From: Rallus limicola
Taxonomy: Eukaryota > Chordata > Aves > Gruiformes > Rallidae
Direction of reading: 5' to 3'
DNA length: 64,000 nucleotides
Assembly: GCA_022605955.1 (NCBI GenBank)
Contig: JAKCOZ010000012.1
Span: 23,283,015 to 23,347,014 of the forward strand
How positions within the stretch are numbered: the first letter of the stretch is position 1; the number at the start of each line of letters is the position of its first letter. This document shows positions 25,401 through 37,900 of the stretch, one piece after another. Position numbers and translations under genes: made by a program. The notes beneath the pieces are model-generated. The model was not told the origin of the DNA, searched no databases, and saw nothing but the letters and a program-made list of their open reading frames with translations.

Positions 25401-28400
25401 TCAGTCAGTGCCTCAGTAATTAAATCCCCATCTGATCCTTCACATGCCTCTATTCCACCACCACCTCTCCTGCTTCCAGCAGCAACAACAAGGAGCAACA
25501 GCATCTCAATGCCCAGTAGCATTCCTAGCCTAGAAAATAAACCTCCACAGGCTATTGTTAAACCACAGATCCTGACCCATGTTATTGAAGGCTTTGTGAT
25601 TCAGGAGGGGTTAGAGCCATTCCCTGTAAGTGTAAAAGTTACTATGAAATTTTTACTACTAATTTTTGAAACAAACTGATCTTAAGGATCATGTTATTTG
25701 TGGCTAGTAGCTATGTAGATCTTGAATCACTTCTGAAATGTTGGGTTGGACCTTTTCCCCCACTGATTGCTAACCTGTTTCTTAAAGTATTCCACTATAC
25801 TTGTGCTGTATATTCCACTATACTGTCTTGTGTGTGTAATCTGAATTCATGCTACTCTTGGGCTCACCGGTGTCACTGGATGGCAAGGTACTGAATGAAT
25901 AGAGAGACACAGTTGAGCAGATAAGCTATATTCAGCAGTAACAGAGTGTGATTTTTAGGCTATCACTTGCAGTAACTTTATTTTATGTTTGTCTGTCTCT
26001 TAGATACCTCAATTTAAGTCATATTTTAATTTAAACCTGTGTTAAAATTTGAAAATGTGGAAATTACATTGTTTAAAGCACTTGCAAGCCCCTTACTGAG
26101 CTTGGTGCAGGTAGTACTGTGTCTGGTAAGAATTACTGTTGAAAATTTTAAATCTACAAGTGGACAGTTTAAAACCTATGAGCCCACCTTATTAACTAGT
26201 TTAATGTTTTTAACTTTCCCATGCCTTCCTTTCTCCAGGTACACTGTGTTTCTTTTGTTAAATATAATTAGAAACTTTGCAGAGCAGGAGCAAGCCTTTG
26301 AGAGCTTTAGCACTATATAATAATGATTCTTTAATACAGAATACAAACTGTGCTTCTACTCTGTTACAACTTTTAAGTTGCAAATACTCTTTTCAGTTAT
26401 TCATTGCTCAGGTAATGACTGTTGCTTTGCTTTTATATTGCAACAGGTAAGTCGTTCATCTTTGTTGGTAGAACAGCCTGCGGAAAAACAGTTGCTAATG
26501 GAAGGTCAAATCATGAGTGTTGTGTGTGTTGAATCAGATTTGCAGAATACAAAACACGCAGACAACTCATCAGACACAGAGATAGAGGATATGATTGCAG
26601 AAGGTTTGTGTGATTTATATCCATTACTGCTTCTAAGTCTAGTGGGTCAGACCCAAGTCCAGAATTTCAGGCATGGTAAAAGCATTGTAAATTCAAGAAG
26701 AGTATTTGGTCGTGAAGTAAACGTGGTCAGAATTTTTGCTTACAGCTGATTTACTTTACCATCTAGACAATATGTATCTCTGCTTAAAATTAAGAGTGTA
26801 TTTTTACTTGTAGCACTGATTTTTATTAGCAGCTGGAGTAGCTTGGAAACACATTACTGAAAGGCAGTAGTGATGGGCTGCAGTCCCATGTGCTGAGATT
26901 AGCATCTGTCCAAAGAAGTTAGAAACTGTGGAAACAGTGTCTGAAAAAGAAACATAAATCAGGATTTCCTAAATCAGAGCTGGTTAAATGAGGACATTTA
27001 CTAGTGTATCTCAGTATAGTCTAGAGCCCTTCTTCATTTTGCTCTAACAGCCTAGTTTAGGCAGTGGCAGGGATTTGAAGTGCTTTGATTTGTAATTAAC
27101 TTTTTTGTTGTGATGTAATTGTCTAGCTATTAAAATGAAGAAGCAGAAAAGGCTCTTAGAGTTAGGTTTTGCTTCAGCCTGTTGTTACTTCTCTCTGTAT
27201 AGCGTGACCTGTATTTGGAGTGAGGGCTTTTTTTAGAGAGTGTGTGATTTATTTGAAGGGTGCATCTCTGGTATTCCAACTCCAGTTGCAAGGTTGAATC
27301 AGATTCAGTTTGTTTCCAATTTCCAGTTTTTGCTTCCTGTGTGATATGAACTTAGTAGGCTGGAGACAGGCAACGTGGTAATTTGCAGTCTGATATTGCC
27401 AGAGGGTTTGGTGGCTTTAGGTATGGCTTTAAGTCCTGTTATTCAAACACACTTTCTAGTATCTTCAGCTCTTTGCTGCACCAGTGCTTTTTTGTGACCT
27501 TCTTGGTACACTAGCATTAGTAAACAGTGTAGTTGACAGAGCTGTAACAAACTGCTGTGATGCATAGTTTAAAACTTTCAGTTAAACTTTGATACCTGCA
27601 TTTGCATTAACTGGCATCAGAGCTTAACAAAGAGATTAAAACAAACAGCTAGTTTGCAATTTTGGCAACTTTTTAGGTAAAAGTATGAATGCAGAAGGTG
27701 AATAACAAGTACATGAAACAGTGACTCAGGTAAATTAGAAATGGGAGAAATGAATGTTTGTTTAGTCTGAATTTTTGAGCCACACGTTTTGTCCCTGAGC
27801 ACAGCCATGTGGCATGCAGTTCTTTTAACCTGAACAATAACAAAAAGCTGCATTTTAGTTTGTGCCAGTTTCTCTCCTCATGACATCTTTCACAGATGGT
27901 GCATGGGGATGAGGGTTGTTTTTTTACCCATGCCAGAAGTCAAGCTAGCTTGCAGATAAGGTGGCATTATTCTAAAGTAGGTACCAACCACTCTCTACTC
28001 ATGAAACACATTTTGAGCAGAAGAGAGCATGGACATTGAGTATGTGATGGGTGTGCTGCCTTGATGCCTTGCACTGCCTTCTTTGGGGCTTTTCTCCTTT
28101 TTCTTTCATTTATGCTTCTCTCAGCTGGTGTTTGAGTTCTTCATAAGGAGCATAAAGTTCCTCCTCATCTCACCAATAACAAAAATACTCTAACAGTAGC
28201 CTGTAAATCAGTAGGTGCTGTAATCCTTTTCTTTCTTATATGCAGCTTATCTTTATAGACAAGATTCAATGTTTTATTTGCTTTTGCAAGTCCTTTGGTT
28301 GTAGCAGTTGCTTATTCACAGAAAGCTTTTTAAAAGGTGAATGCATTATGTCATTATAAGAGAGCTCAAATTCAGACTGTGGAATGCCTGGTTCTCTTCA

Positions 28401-31400
28401 TTAACTCTTTATAGGCAATTCATGAGGACTAGAACACTCCTTTTTAACTGATCACTATGTTTGAGGGCATACTGGCTCATAGATAGCATTAAATTTAGCA
28501 AAAAGCTGGTTAAATTCATTGAATAACTTAACTGAAAGTTCAGTTGACTCAAGATTGTTTCTGTAGAGTGAAATCTGTGACTTGCTTTAGCATTATATAA
28601 TTTTCTGTTATGTAAATGTGTTAACTTCTACCTGCTTGAGATGAAAAATATGAAGGTAATTTTGTCATTGAAACTGACTTTATGCCTCAATCCTTCCTTT
28701 AGAGGGACTGGATGAAATGGAAAATGAACTTCTGAAGTGTGAATTTTGTGGAAAAATGGGATATTCTGATAAGTTCCTACGGTCAAAAAGATTCTGCTCC
28801 ACATCCTGTGCCAAAAGGTATCTCTTTGGTTATTGTGTACCTGGATCTGGTTAATGGAATAGCACCCAAACAGTTTCTGATACTGTAAAATAAAGAAATG
28901 GTAAACCATCATTCAAATTTGCAGAATATATGGATACAAAGACTGTGGTAGATTGTTTGCCATCTTGAAGTATGTTATGAAGGGAATTACGGCAGAGTTG
29001 TGGGCCTGTTTCCAGAGGGTGATGTGAGTGGTGTTGGCCTTGTGGAAATGTAATGGGTATCATGGAAAACAAATCTGTTAAGGGTTACTGAATGTTTGGA
29101 AACTGGCACAGAGGTTCATGGGCCACAAATCATAATGTGTGTTTATCATATTCCCCTTCATGTTAGCAACACCAGAGAAAAAATGGTGGGCTGGGTAGGC
29201 TTTCTTACAGTTCTGTGTGATGCCAGGGAAAAAAGAACCCACTGAATTAATCTTGGCACAATTGAAATGCTGCACAAACAAAACTCATTCTTAAATGTTT
29301 TTAGTAGCAGTGTAAAAAAAAAAATCTTGATTTGCATAGAGTAAAATAGAAAAATTCATAAACATAAATAATTTGGTGTTTTCTAAAGCTTCTCCTTTCC
29401 TGAAAACAATAAGTGATGCCATTTGCTTAAGCATTGTTAGCAGAGAAAAATGGCTGGTTTCTGTTCCTCTGAGTTTAGTAGGTGCTTTTCTTTTGTTTTG
29501 ATTAGAAGAGGAAGAATTGATAGGCAACAGCTGAAAGTAAAATATTCCATCATTACAGATAGGAAAAGGATAGTTAATCCCAGATGTTTTAGGCATGAGG
29601 AATAGCTTCCCCTTTCCAATCCCCACTTTTTCTTTTTTTTTCTTTACATCAGTGTGCCCAGATAGCACCTTTCTCTTCTGACTGCTACTTTTTAAATCCC
29701 CCATGTGAGATATTCCCATTCTATGCAGTGAAAATGTATATTTTTGCCTTGGTATTTGTTGAGACACTACCAACAAAATACCTCAAAAAGGTATTTAGCC
29801 CCTAAATTTTAAATTGGGATTTTTTTGCCTCCATCCTTTGACCTGGGTATCAGCTAGAAAATGGAAGCAAAAGATACACTGTGACTTTAGTCACATTATT
29901 TACTGTCTGTTTTAGAGAGGTGGGGGTGGGATAATATGCAAAAAGTATTTGTCATGGAAATTTTTAAAGAATGGACAAGACTGACATTTTCCAGGGATGA
30001 TTTAGCTGTGCTTGATCCTGCATCAGGACAAGTGGATGGAGTGAATAGTCTTTCAGGTTCCTTTCTCTTGTAGTTCTGGCAGTTGCCGTTACCTTTAGTT
30101 AGGCAGCATTTCTACAACACTGTCATTTCACAGTTTCTTGATTGATTTCAGTCCAAAATACTATTAGTGCATTATTCAATATATCTTACTTCTTTAGGCA
30201 CAGCCTTAGTTGCACTAAGAAATTTGGGCTGTTTACATCAGACAAGACCAGTCGTTGGAATCGGAAGTCAGATAGCCAGAGTCTTGGGCGACGCGGGCGT
30301 CGACCGAGTGGCCCTGATGGGGCGGCACGAGATCATTTTCTTAGACAGGTCTGTGGAATATTTGCTTAAAACTATGGCACATTTTTGGGGGGGGATTACA
30401 AATAAAATATAATACTGTAGTGTATTTGTACTACGTTTTCCAGCTTCCAATTACTTATCCATCTGCAGAAGAAGATATGGCTTCTCATGACGATGCTGTG
30501 CCAGCTGCCATGACCACCCGTCTGCGAAGACAGAGTGAAAGAGAGAGGGAACGGGAACTTAGGGAGCTAAGAATTAGGAAAGTGCCAGAGAGCATTGACT
30601 TGTTACCAGTGGTGCAAGCTGACCCCTCAGTATGGACTGTTGAAGAAGTGTGGGCGTTTATACATTCTTTGCCTGGTATGTAAAGTGCAATACCTTGTTC
30701 CTTTGGGGTTTTTACTTACAGTAAAGTTCCTTGCTTTTTAGCATCAGTGTGGTGAGGAGGTGGTTGTAGTAACAGCACTAGTGTACTCATTAGCAATAAA
30801 AACTGGACTGTGATTTGTTTCCACTTGCTCCTTTAGCACAAATCCCATGCCAATAGTACTAGTCCCACTTCTGCTGCTGCGTCCTATCTGAGGCTACCGT
30901 AAATTCCCATAGTAAGACCTTCCTGCTTTCAAATTATCCTTTAATTTTTCCCTCTCCTTAATAAAGTGGCAGCTAATTGTTGCACCAAGTCTGTTTAACA
31001 GATAATTAAGAAAAAAAAAATCATACTTTGTTCTCTGTGAAAAGCTAAACTTTTCCAACCTTGAATGTTACAACTGCTACACAGTAATAATCCAAATGAA
31101 TGAAGGTTTGGATGTTGGTACTTCCTTCCATATTTCCTTTCTATTTAGCTCTTACACATTTGTAAATCCATCAGGAAATTACACTGTCTTATCTAGAATT
31201 TAAATCTGAACACACAAGAAGACATTGAATTAGTTAATTGCTCTCATCTAGGATGGAAAAGGACAGTCCAGCTCATGAAGAGGTTCTTTGGTTGCAGGAT
31301 CAATAACCTGAGAGTGTGTTGTTGTCATTTTAAAAATAAATCCAGCTAGTTTAAAGTTACACTTGTGAGTTTGTGCTGTCTGTAGAATAGTCACTAAGGT

Positions 31401-31984
31401 AACTAATGATAAGTGTCTTCATGAGGCAGTTTAGATAAAGCCCATAGATCAAAACTCTGATTACTTAACCTGTTAGGTGTTAATTCTGTCTGTATGTTAC
31501 AACCGAGCTATGCACTTTCTCAGTTGCTATTTCAGTGGTTGTTGGCCAGTCCCTTTCAATTGAGATCATGGCCACTGTTCCTCTTAGTGAAATGAGAAGC
31601 TGTCTTTGCTGAGACTTGAATTCCTCAATAATTAGAGGTTGTGGTAAAAATTACTTTCAGATTATCTTGGAAGTTCCCATTGTAATATTGAACTCTTGAA
31701 TGTACCTTTGGTTGTGCAAGCTAAAGGGATGAGCACTGGAAATTGTGTAGCACTAGCATGGACAAGAGCCATTCCCTCCAAGAATGCACATTTCTAACCC
31801 TGTAATTCTTTTTTTCTCTTGCCTTGTAGGTTGTCAAGATATTGCAGATGAATTTAGAGCACAAGAAATAGATGGACAAGCTCTCCTCTTGTTGAAGGAG
31901 GATCACCTTATGAGTGCAATGAATATTAAGCTTGGACCTGCCTTGAAAATCTGTGCACGTATCAATTCATTGAAAGAATCCTAG
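9985..31984 (+). CDS. PHC3: PHC3, polyhomeotic-like protein 3 (complete coding region, 15 exons)
   Basis: PHC3 is a polyhomeotic subunit of canonical PRC1, the nuclear complex that silences Polycomb targets. Coding exons are 9985-9998, 13151-13298, 14065-14223, 15602-15679, 17277-17435, 18729-18827, 20311-20551, 22014-22891, 24228-24378, 25372-25625, 26447-26603, 28703-28817, 30198-30348, 30444-30675 and 31830-31984. All junctions are GT-AG and in phase, giving 2991 nt and 996 residues, close to the human long isoform (about 995). The order is a Ser/Thr-rich N-terminus, Gln- and Pro-rich low-complexity regions (about 55-600), HD1 (about 706-727), the FCS zinc finger with C792, C795, C811 and C815, a basic linker, and a C-terminal SAM domain (about 930-996) ending in KES. 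A shorter product could start at Met13 (13173). PHC1 and PHC2 are excluded by close matching to PHC3 throughout and by synteny. Confidence 0.98.
11745..11778 (+). repeat. 17-bp tandem duplication in PHC3 intron 1
   Basis: GGAGCTCTTTCCTGGTT is present twice with no spacer (11745-11761 and 11762-11778) and is perfect. It looks like a recent small slippage duplication. Confidence 0.9.
13151..13298 (+). CDS. PHC3: PHC3 coding exon 2
   Basis: The exon follows a good pyrimidine tract ending TTAG and stops at a GT donor at 13299. It carries the internal Met13 (ATG 13173), a Ser/Thr-rich stretch and the conserved QISVYSGSDRHAVQ motif. It contributes 12 residues with exon 1 and then 42 more. Confidence 0.95.
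14065..14223 (+). CDS. PHC3: PHC3 coding exon 3
   Basis: This exon has 53 codons, phase 0 to phase 0, starting VIQQALHRPPSSAAQYLQQM. It encodes the glutamine-rich polyhomeotic N-terminal motif with QQQ tracts and ends at CAG|GTGAGA. Confidence 0.97.
15602..15679 (+). CDS. PHC3: PHC3 coding exon 4
   Basis: This exon has 26 codons, phase 0, starting ASLSGGRQ and including SPTGSVTQQSSMSQTS. It has a TTTAG acceptor and a GTACGT donor. It continues the Ser/Gln-rich region. Confidence 0.95.
17277..17435 (+). CDS. PHC3: PHC3 coding exon 5
   Basis: This exon has 53 codons, phase 0, containing INLSTSPTPAQ, SITQQTMLLGSTSP and AQMYLRAQM. Its donor is GTAAGC. Confidence 0.97.
18729..18827 (+). CDS. PHC3: PHC3 coding exon 6
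   Basis: This exon has 33 codons, phase 0: LIFTPATTVAAVQSDIP, a seven-serine tract, then CQSAATQ. Its donor is GTGAGC. Confidence 0.96.
20311..20551 (+). CDS. PHC3: PHC3 coding exon 7
   Basis: This exon has 80 codons plus one base. It begins VQNLTLRSQKLGVLSSSQNG and ends near TRTSSIHHLITP. The phase-1 donor (GTAGGA) splits an alanine codon shared with exon 8. Confidence 0.97.
22014..22891 (+). CDS. PHC3: PHC3 coding exon 8 (largest)
   Basis: This exon has 878 nt. It encodes the long Pro/Gln/Ser-rich central region, which has no folded domain. Recognisable segments are SYSPLQPHSLVKHQQIPLHS, SPTIIIHPQALIQ, LQVQPEILSQGQVLVQN and EEELPAAEALVQLPFQTLPP. The acceptor follows a strong CTTTTCTTTTCCTCCCCTCACAG tract. 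Confidence 0.98.
24228..24378 (+). CDS. PHC3: PHC3 coding exon 9
   Basis: This exon has 50 codons plus one base. It encodes an acidic segment IYQVENVCEEEMPEESD followed by a Thr/Pro stretch, and ends at a phase-1 GTGAGA donor. Confidence 0.95.
25372..25625 (+). CDS. PHC3: PHC3 coding exon 10 (HD1)
   Basis: This exon has 254 nt. The end of the exon encodes KPQILTHVIEGFVIQEGLEP, the homology domain 1 (HD1) shared by polyhomeotic proteins. Its donor is GTAAGT. Confidence 0.97.
26447..26603 (+). CDS. PHC3: PHC3 coding exon 11
   Basis: This exon has 52 codons plus one base, with VSRSSLLVEQPAEKQ at the start and an acidic end (HADNSSDTEIEDMIAE). The donor GTTTGT is weaker than the others but in phase with exon 12. 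Confidence 0.94.
28703..28817 (+). CDS. PHC3: PHC3 coding exon 12 (FCS zinc finger)
   Basis: This exon encodes the zinc-binding core KCEFCGKMGY and RFCSTSCAK. The four cysteines C792, C795, C811 and C815 fit the FCS-type finger of polyhomeotic proteins, which binds nucleic acid. Its phase-2 donor splits an arginine codon. Confidence 0.97.
30198..30348 (+). CDS. PHC3: PHC3 coding exon 13 (post-finger basic linker)
   Basis: The exon starts HSLSCTKKFGL, ending the finger region, then runs through FTSDKTSRWNRK and the basic RRGRRPSGPDGAARDHFLRQ. The intron that follows is only 95 nt (30349-30443). An apparent insertion of six residues after KKFGL is discussed under findings. Confidence 0.96.
30444..30675 (+). 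CDS. PHC3: PHC3 coding exon 14 (linker and start of SAM)
   Basis: This exon starts LPITYPSAEEDMASHDDAVP and has a charged Arg/Glu helix (RRQSERERERELRELRIRK). It ends with the first SAM helices, WTVEEVWAFIHSLP. The phase-1 donor is GTATGT. Confidence 0.97.
31830..31984 (+). CDS. PHC3: PHC3 coding exon 15 (SAM domain and stop)
   Basis: This exon encodes the rest of the SAM domain, which mediates head-to-tail polymerisation of polyhomeotic proteins. It contains CQDIADEFRAQEIDG, LLLLKEDHLMSAMNI and ICARINSLKES, then TAG at 31982-31984. Confidence 0.98.
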
Positions 31985-34111
31985 GGAGTGAACCTGAAGG
32001 TTTAAACAACAGTCTCTCAGTGACAGAACTGACAGTAATATGCCAACATCTTTACTGTGGCATGAGTGTTACTGTGATGTTTTGCTAATTACAGGGGTTC
32101 TCCCCACATAAAGACTTTAAAAAGTTCCTTTGATTAGACCAGGTAGTCCTCTGTAGTTTCTGACAATTAATAGGTTCATAGTAAAGCCTGAGTAATACAC
32201 TGAGTTGAAGTGGGAGTTCATGGAAAAACATGAGGTGAAATATGCTGTGATAGGTTAAATATCGCCCAATGTGTACTTTATCTTACATGTTTAAGATTAA
32301 CAACCCAGCACCCACCCCAATCTAAACACCATTAAATTGTGTTGCTGTATTCTGAAAGATTTTCCCCATGTACAGCAGTTTTTGGACTGAAATAACAGAA
32401 GTGTCCACAGACCCTGTGGAAGCACTAGTAACAGTAAAATGCTATGCATTTAGTTGTGCTCTCTGAGTTTCTTTTAGTCTTGAGCAAATTGTTTGCAAGG
32501 GGTAGGTTGGCAGGTGGTTTTCCTTGTGTAGGCTTACCCTCTTCTCTGCCACTGTAGTATTTTCTTGAAGTCTGGAAATACTGTAAACCATGTAGAAGAC
32601 TCATCAAAATCCTCATCAGGCTACTGAAATGCGACGGCACGATGGCCAGAGGTAACTGAAGCACACGTTACTTTACTCTTTGTATGCTGCTATGCACTGA
32701 GAGGGCATTAAGTTGTTGGGTTTGTAGTTCTGCATGCTGCTAGTTAAACTAGACCAGCAGTTCTCAAATGAGCAGTTCAGAGTGGATCCTGAGACGGTGT
32801 GAGAGCACTCAGGGTTTGGGTTCCCAAACGTGTGGGTGTGAGGGGCTGAACACTGAGCTAGCTCATGTTGAGATGAGCATACTTTAAAGACTGGAGGTAG
32901 AGAAGGGATGGCGTGGGTCAGATGCTGTTTTTCTTGATACCTCTTCTAACTTGTCTTTCCCCATAGTGCATTCCCAGTACCTCACTGGAAGCTTCCAAGC
33001 ACCTTTTATTTCTCCACTGGCTAGCTGGGCTTGCAGTAGTCTGAGGAAGGAGCACAGTGAGTTGCTCAGTGAGGCCCTTTGAGCTGGGTGTAGGAGCAGC
33101 TGCAGTTAGGGAGCCTGGGAGGTGCAGGTGGACAGGAGGAGTGCCACCACTAAGCAACATAGGAAGAACTCTCTAGGGACCCTGTTTTGTCCTGCTCAGG
33201 AGATTTTGACTTGGATGATGAGGACCCAGGCAGTGGAATTTTAGTGTCTGTCTCTGTCTTCCCTTTCTTGTGCCCTATGTGAAATGAATTACCCCACTTA
33301 CACTCCAAAGCTGCTTGGGCTCTGAGGCAGCAGCCCTTCTCAGCCTTATGCATCCCCATAACCTATGTGTGGATGCTCATGGATGTATTTTGTACCTTCT
33401 GTTCCTGCCCTTTTGCAGCTCCACTCCCCTTATGTATATATCTAAATCCCTAAGCTCTTCTGCAGGGAGAGAAGGGCATGTGTGCTGATAGAATCAGAAT
33501 CATTGTGTATATTTGAATTAAATGTGTATGTGTCTGAAAATAATGTATTTTTAATTTTATGCAAATTAATGCATAATATATGATTGTGTAGGGAGAGATT
33601 TGGGGGGGGGGACTCTAAAGTATTGCTGAAGAGGAATTGACCTGAAGTTTGAGAACTGCTGACCTAGATCAAAAGACATCAATGCACATACACTGGCTGA
33701 AAGGAAGGTTTATGACAGGTAGATTAATATGTATTATTTAACTGATGACCTTAAAGAGTAAACTGGGATTACTGACAAATCCGTGCTTCATTTTCCTTTA
33801 GTTAGACTATTGCTTTGCTTCTGTTAACAGACTTTATACTGTTATTTTCCAGACATCAACGTTACAATCACTGTTTTTAATTACAAGTGTTTGAGCCTAC
33901 TAACAGCAGATGTTATTAATATTTTTATTAACCACTGAAGCTCCACATTAGGACAAGCCATTGCTGTTACGTGCTCCTGTGTGGTGAGCACCCTTATCCA
34001 AACGGCACCAAAGGCTTTAGAGAATGAATTCATGTCTGGATTTATTTTGGAGAGAAGTTCCTAAGCACTTTCTAATTATTTTTTTTTTTCTGTCTTCAGT
34101 TACTGTTGTCA

Positions 34112-34117
34112 AATAAA
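34112..34117 (+). terminator. PHC3: Candidate proximal PHC3 poly(A) signal
   Basis: AATAAA, 2.1 kb after the stop, is followed by a G/T-rich stretch (GTTGAAGGTTCAGTGTTTGG). Confidence 0.5.
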
Positions 34118-34898
34118 CTTCTCAGTTGAAGGTTCAGTGTTTGGCAATGTTCATTTGAAAGATACTCAAATGATGCAGACAGTAGGTTCCCATTTGTAGC
34201 ATTTCTGTAAGATACACCGTGTAGCATATCTGTAACATATGTTCTAAAGGCTGCATTCTGTTTGGATGAGCTGACTGAAGACTAAAGAGATCTTAGATAT
34301 TTATCCTTTGGCTTTTGTCTTAAAGTTTTATTATTTTTATACGGAAATTTCACTGGCTAATTTTTAATCTGTCTTCTGATTGTACTGTTCTTTGGCAATG
34401 TAAAAAGTAGGTTTGTGTCAGTGTGATTTGATAATGGCTTAAGGCATATTTGAAGATGTGGACTTGTTACGAGTCTTACTTAGACCTGCAGTTAATCACA
34501 GTGGTGTTACGTGCATGAGAATTTCACGGCTGTTCTAATTTTGCTCTATTAGCCAGATTTCAGGAGACCTTCTCCAGCTAGTGTTGATAGACAGCTCTCA
34601 GATGTAATCACTGGCAGATGCCAGGAGCTCAGAGTAGACCTGATGAACACATGTCTGTTCTGATTCTTCTGGTACACTACATTTCCTGTGGTGTTGGGAG
34701 AGCCACAGATAGTGAGTTACGCTTTAAATATTCATGAATGCAGCAACTAAGAATGTGGGCCTTGTGCATCTTTGAAAGGGTTTTTTTCTCCTTCACTGAT
34801 TTTGGCATTAAGCAGGAACTAAAAAGCAGGCACAGGTATGCTAACCTGTATGGATAGACATGCATGTGTATTGGAGTGTGTGCCAGTATAGCTGTGTC

Positions 34899-34904
34899 AA
34901 TAAA
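34899..34904 (+). terminator. PHC3: Candidate second PHC3 poly(A) signal
   Basis: AATAAA is followed within 10-20 nt by GGGTTGTTTTTCTTT, a plausible downstream element. Confidence 0.4.
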
Positions 34905-37900
34905 ATAAGGGTTGTTTTTCTTTAAAAAAATCACACCTGTGCATGAAAGCAGGCTGGAAGACCTCCAAGTGCAACTGAAGTCTCCTTCAGAAGTTTTTGA
35001 TCTTAAAGCAATATAGTACTGAAGTAATACTCCTCTGGAACCATTGTGTGCCAGTTGTTTGTTCCTGTTCAGGATAGTGAGGTTTTCCCAGGCTTATACT
35101 ATATTTCTCATGGTTTTCCCCACCGGTTTAAGCTAGAGCCTCTTGCAAAAGAGGAAGTATTGCAGATCTTAATTGATTTTTAACCCTTGCCCCTTCTGGA
35201 TGTGTCTACAAGAAATTATTTTCACTAGCTTTATTTCCTGGAGTTTTATATCCTGTATACAGACTGCTGCTGTTGTGGGCCACATCTCGTGGTAATCCCC
35301 AGGATGTTTCAGTTCCTACAGAAAAGAATACAGGACACTGTAGGATCTGAGCTCAAAGGGGAGATATGTCAGATGGCTTTTCCCCTTCCTTTTTCTCTGC
35401 TGGTCTCCATCCTTTCCTAATGCAAACTGCAGCACTCACTCATGGCTAAATGTGGCTGTCAGGATTTCTTCCAATAGAATTATAACTGTTACACTTGTCT
35501 CAGCTTCAGAGGCTGTTTGGGGTTTTAAAGAAGTGCTCCAGGATGGGTATGCAGGCTTCCCTGCTTAAACTGACCCATGCCATGCAGCAGCCCTGCTTCC
35601 CAGCGAGGAAGCTTGGCCACCTCCAAGTCCAAAGTGCTCTAGGCTGCTCCTTCAAAACCAGGGAATTGCAAACTTCTCCCAGCCAATCTGTACTGCCTCA
35701 CATTCCTAAGACTTTATCACCCTGCTTATCCATCTTACTGAGTTAGACTGACAGTTGTCTTGGATCACCAGAGAATGTTTGAAGGGTTATTAAACAGACT
35801 GCATTGTAAATCCATTTTTTTACCCATTAATCCATTAGAATTTTTTTTTTCCCAGAATTGAATTTCTTGGTGGAGGGTAAAACCTGTAGTAGGTTTCTGT
35901 CAATGAGATCTCTCAAATAAGAGGTTTATGTCCTGCAAGCATCCATTTCCTCATTATTTCCTGTGAAAGTAGGTGGGGTTTTTTTCCCCCCTAACTTCTT
36001 TTTGGACTGGTGGGCACCCAGCCTTTGGATAGAACAGGTAGAGTCTGTCACAACTGCAGATGTGGCAGCAAGAGGAAAGGATTGGGATAAAACCAAGTGT
36101 TTGAGCAGGTTTACAATAACTTTTGCATTACTTCTCTGTCCTGACCTCAGCTATAAGGAAATGTTCAGGTATAAACCAACTTCTGAACTGTAGTTTGAGT
36201 GGAAGATTGCATAGTGAGGCTTTGCTGGGTGTAGTGTGGCACTGCCTGGCATACCAGTGTAAACTAATGACTGCTCTCATTTTAGTACCACAGTATCAAT
36301 GCCAGGACTTGCAGCTCAGTAGCTTAAGCAGTTTCTTACACCGACAGATGTCTAACTCTGATCAAGGAATTCAGGGATGGCTGTACTGTGAGTCCTGGTT
36401 TTGCAAAGAATTAGACATCCATGTGATTTATAACATGAGTAGTTCTGATTGTATCAAGACAATCCATATCAAAATCAGGCATGTGTATGAAAACTTCAGT
36501 GTTTCCTTAGCAGTATTGCATTGGGGGGGCGGTTTGTTAGCATATATCTGGATTTACAGTTGTCACTCATTAACCAGACTTCTACTCACCCATTCTTCTA
36601 AGCTGCAGATAATGACTATGTAAAAGAATCAATGTAGGATACTGTTATTTAACATTCCCCAAATTAGTTTATTAGAAATTGAGAGAAAACTAACATTTTA
36701 AAGTATTGTTTTAAACATGGTTTCTCTTGAATGCTGGGCAGAATGGGTATCAGCAGAGTGAGAAATGTGTAATTTGAGCATGAAGTGTTAATTGCTCATA
36801 GTGAATTAATTTTTAAGTCACCCTTGCACAGTGAGCTGTGGTTTCAGACAGAAAATACTTGAGGAGAAAGGAATGTAAACTCATTTAACGCTTAGCTCAT
36901 TTAAGCTGAGCCTAAATTAAGTTTGCTTTAAAGGAATTTAGGCTCTATGTAGTTGGATCCACTGGATGGCTTTGCAAATAGTGGTGTTTAAAGATGAGAT
37001 GGGAGTTGCAGTTCAGATAAGTGCCTGCTGCCTAGATGCTACATCTTTCTTTTTCAAAAACCTGTCCTTAATGTGGTCTGAGAGCTGAGGACACCTGTGC
37101 TCTGCAGTCTGAGCCTGGCACACAGACCAGATACAAAAGCACTTAGGACACATTGCCCTAATCTGTAAGAATGAGGCTGATTGGATTTTACCACTGTCCT
37201 AACTCCAGAGGGGCTCTATCATGCACTATTTTCTTCTCCATACAGATTTCTAACTCTGCTTTTTGCCCCGTTGGGTGTCAGCAGTGTTGGCTGGAGCATG
37301 TTGTGTCCTGGTCTCACAGTCAGCACTTCCAGGTGTGTTCAAGGCCCCCATCCTAAGCTGCTGCATAGGTTTGTGTATTCTGCATGAAACCTTCCAGGCA
37401 CCTGCTTGTTCCCCTGGATGAGGTGTGTGCTATCTACCCAGCTCTTACAGGGAAGTGGAAGGAAAAAAATTCAGAGGTGTAAATGTGCTTGTAACTGAAG
37501 GAGTGTAGTAGTAAACTTGTAGTCTGGCTTTTGTAACCCTCAGTCTGAGTTTTGCAAAGCACAATTCTGGGAGTCAGTGTTAAGAGCAGATTTCACACTT
37601 AAAAAAATTTAAACTTCCAGCATGTATTAGCTTCCTGCTGCATTACCCAGAGTGACTGTGTACAGTAAGGAGCTAGAAAAAGGAGATGTAAAGATGTTTT
37701 TCCATCTAGAAAGACTAATAATCTGAGCACAATTGTACATTGAGAAAATACAGATGATAAATACAGTTTAAGTGCAATACATAACACTTAAGGAGCATTT
37801 TAATTGTGCATTAAAAGCAAAGTATTGTTAGGTAGGGTTGTTGAAAGGCCTACAGTATTGTTCACAGGTACTAAATCCAGGTATCCTTGCTTATTATGGG

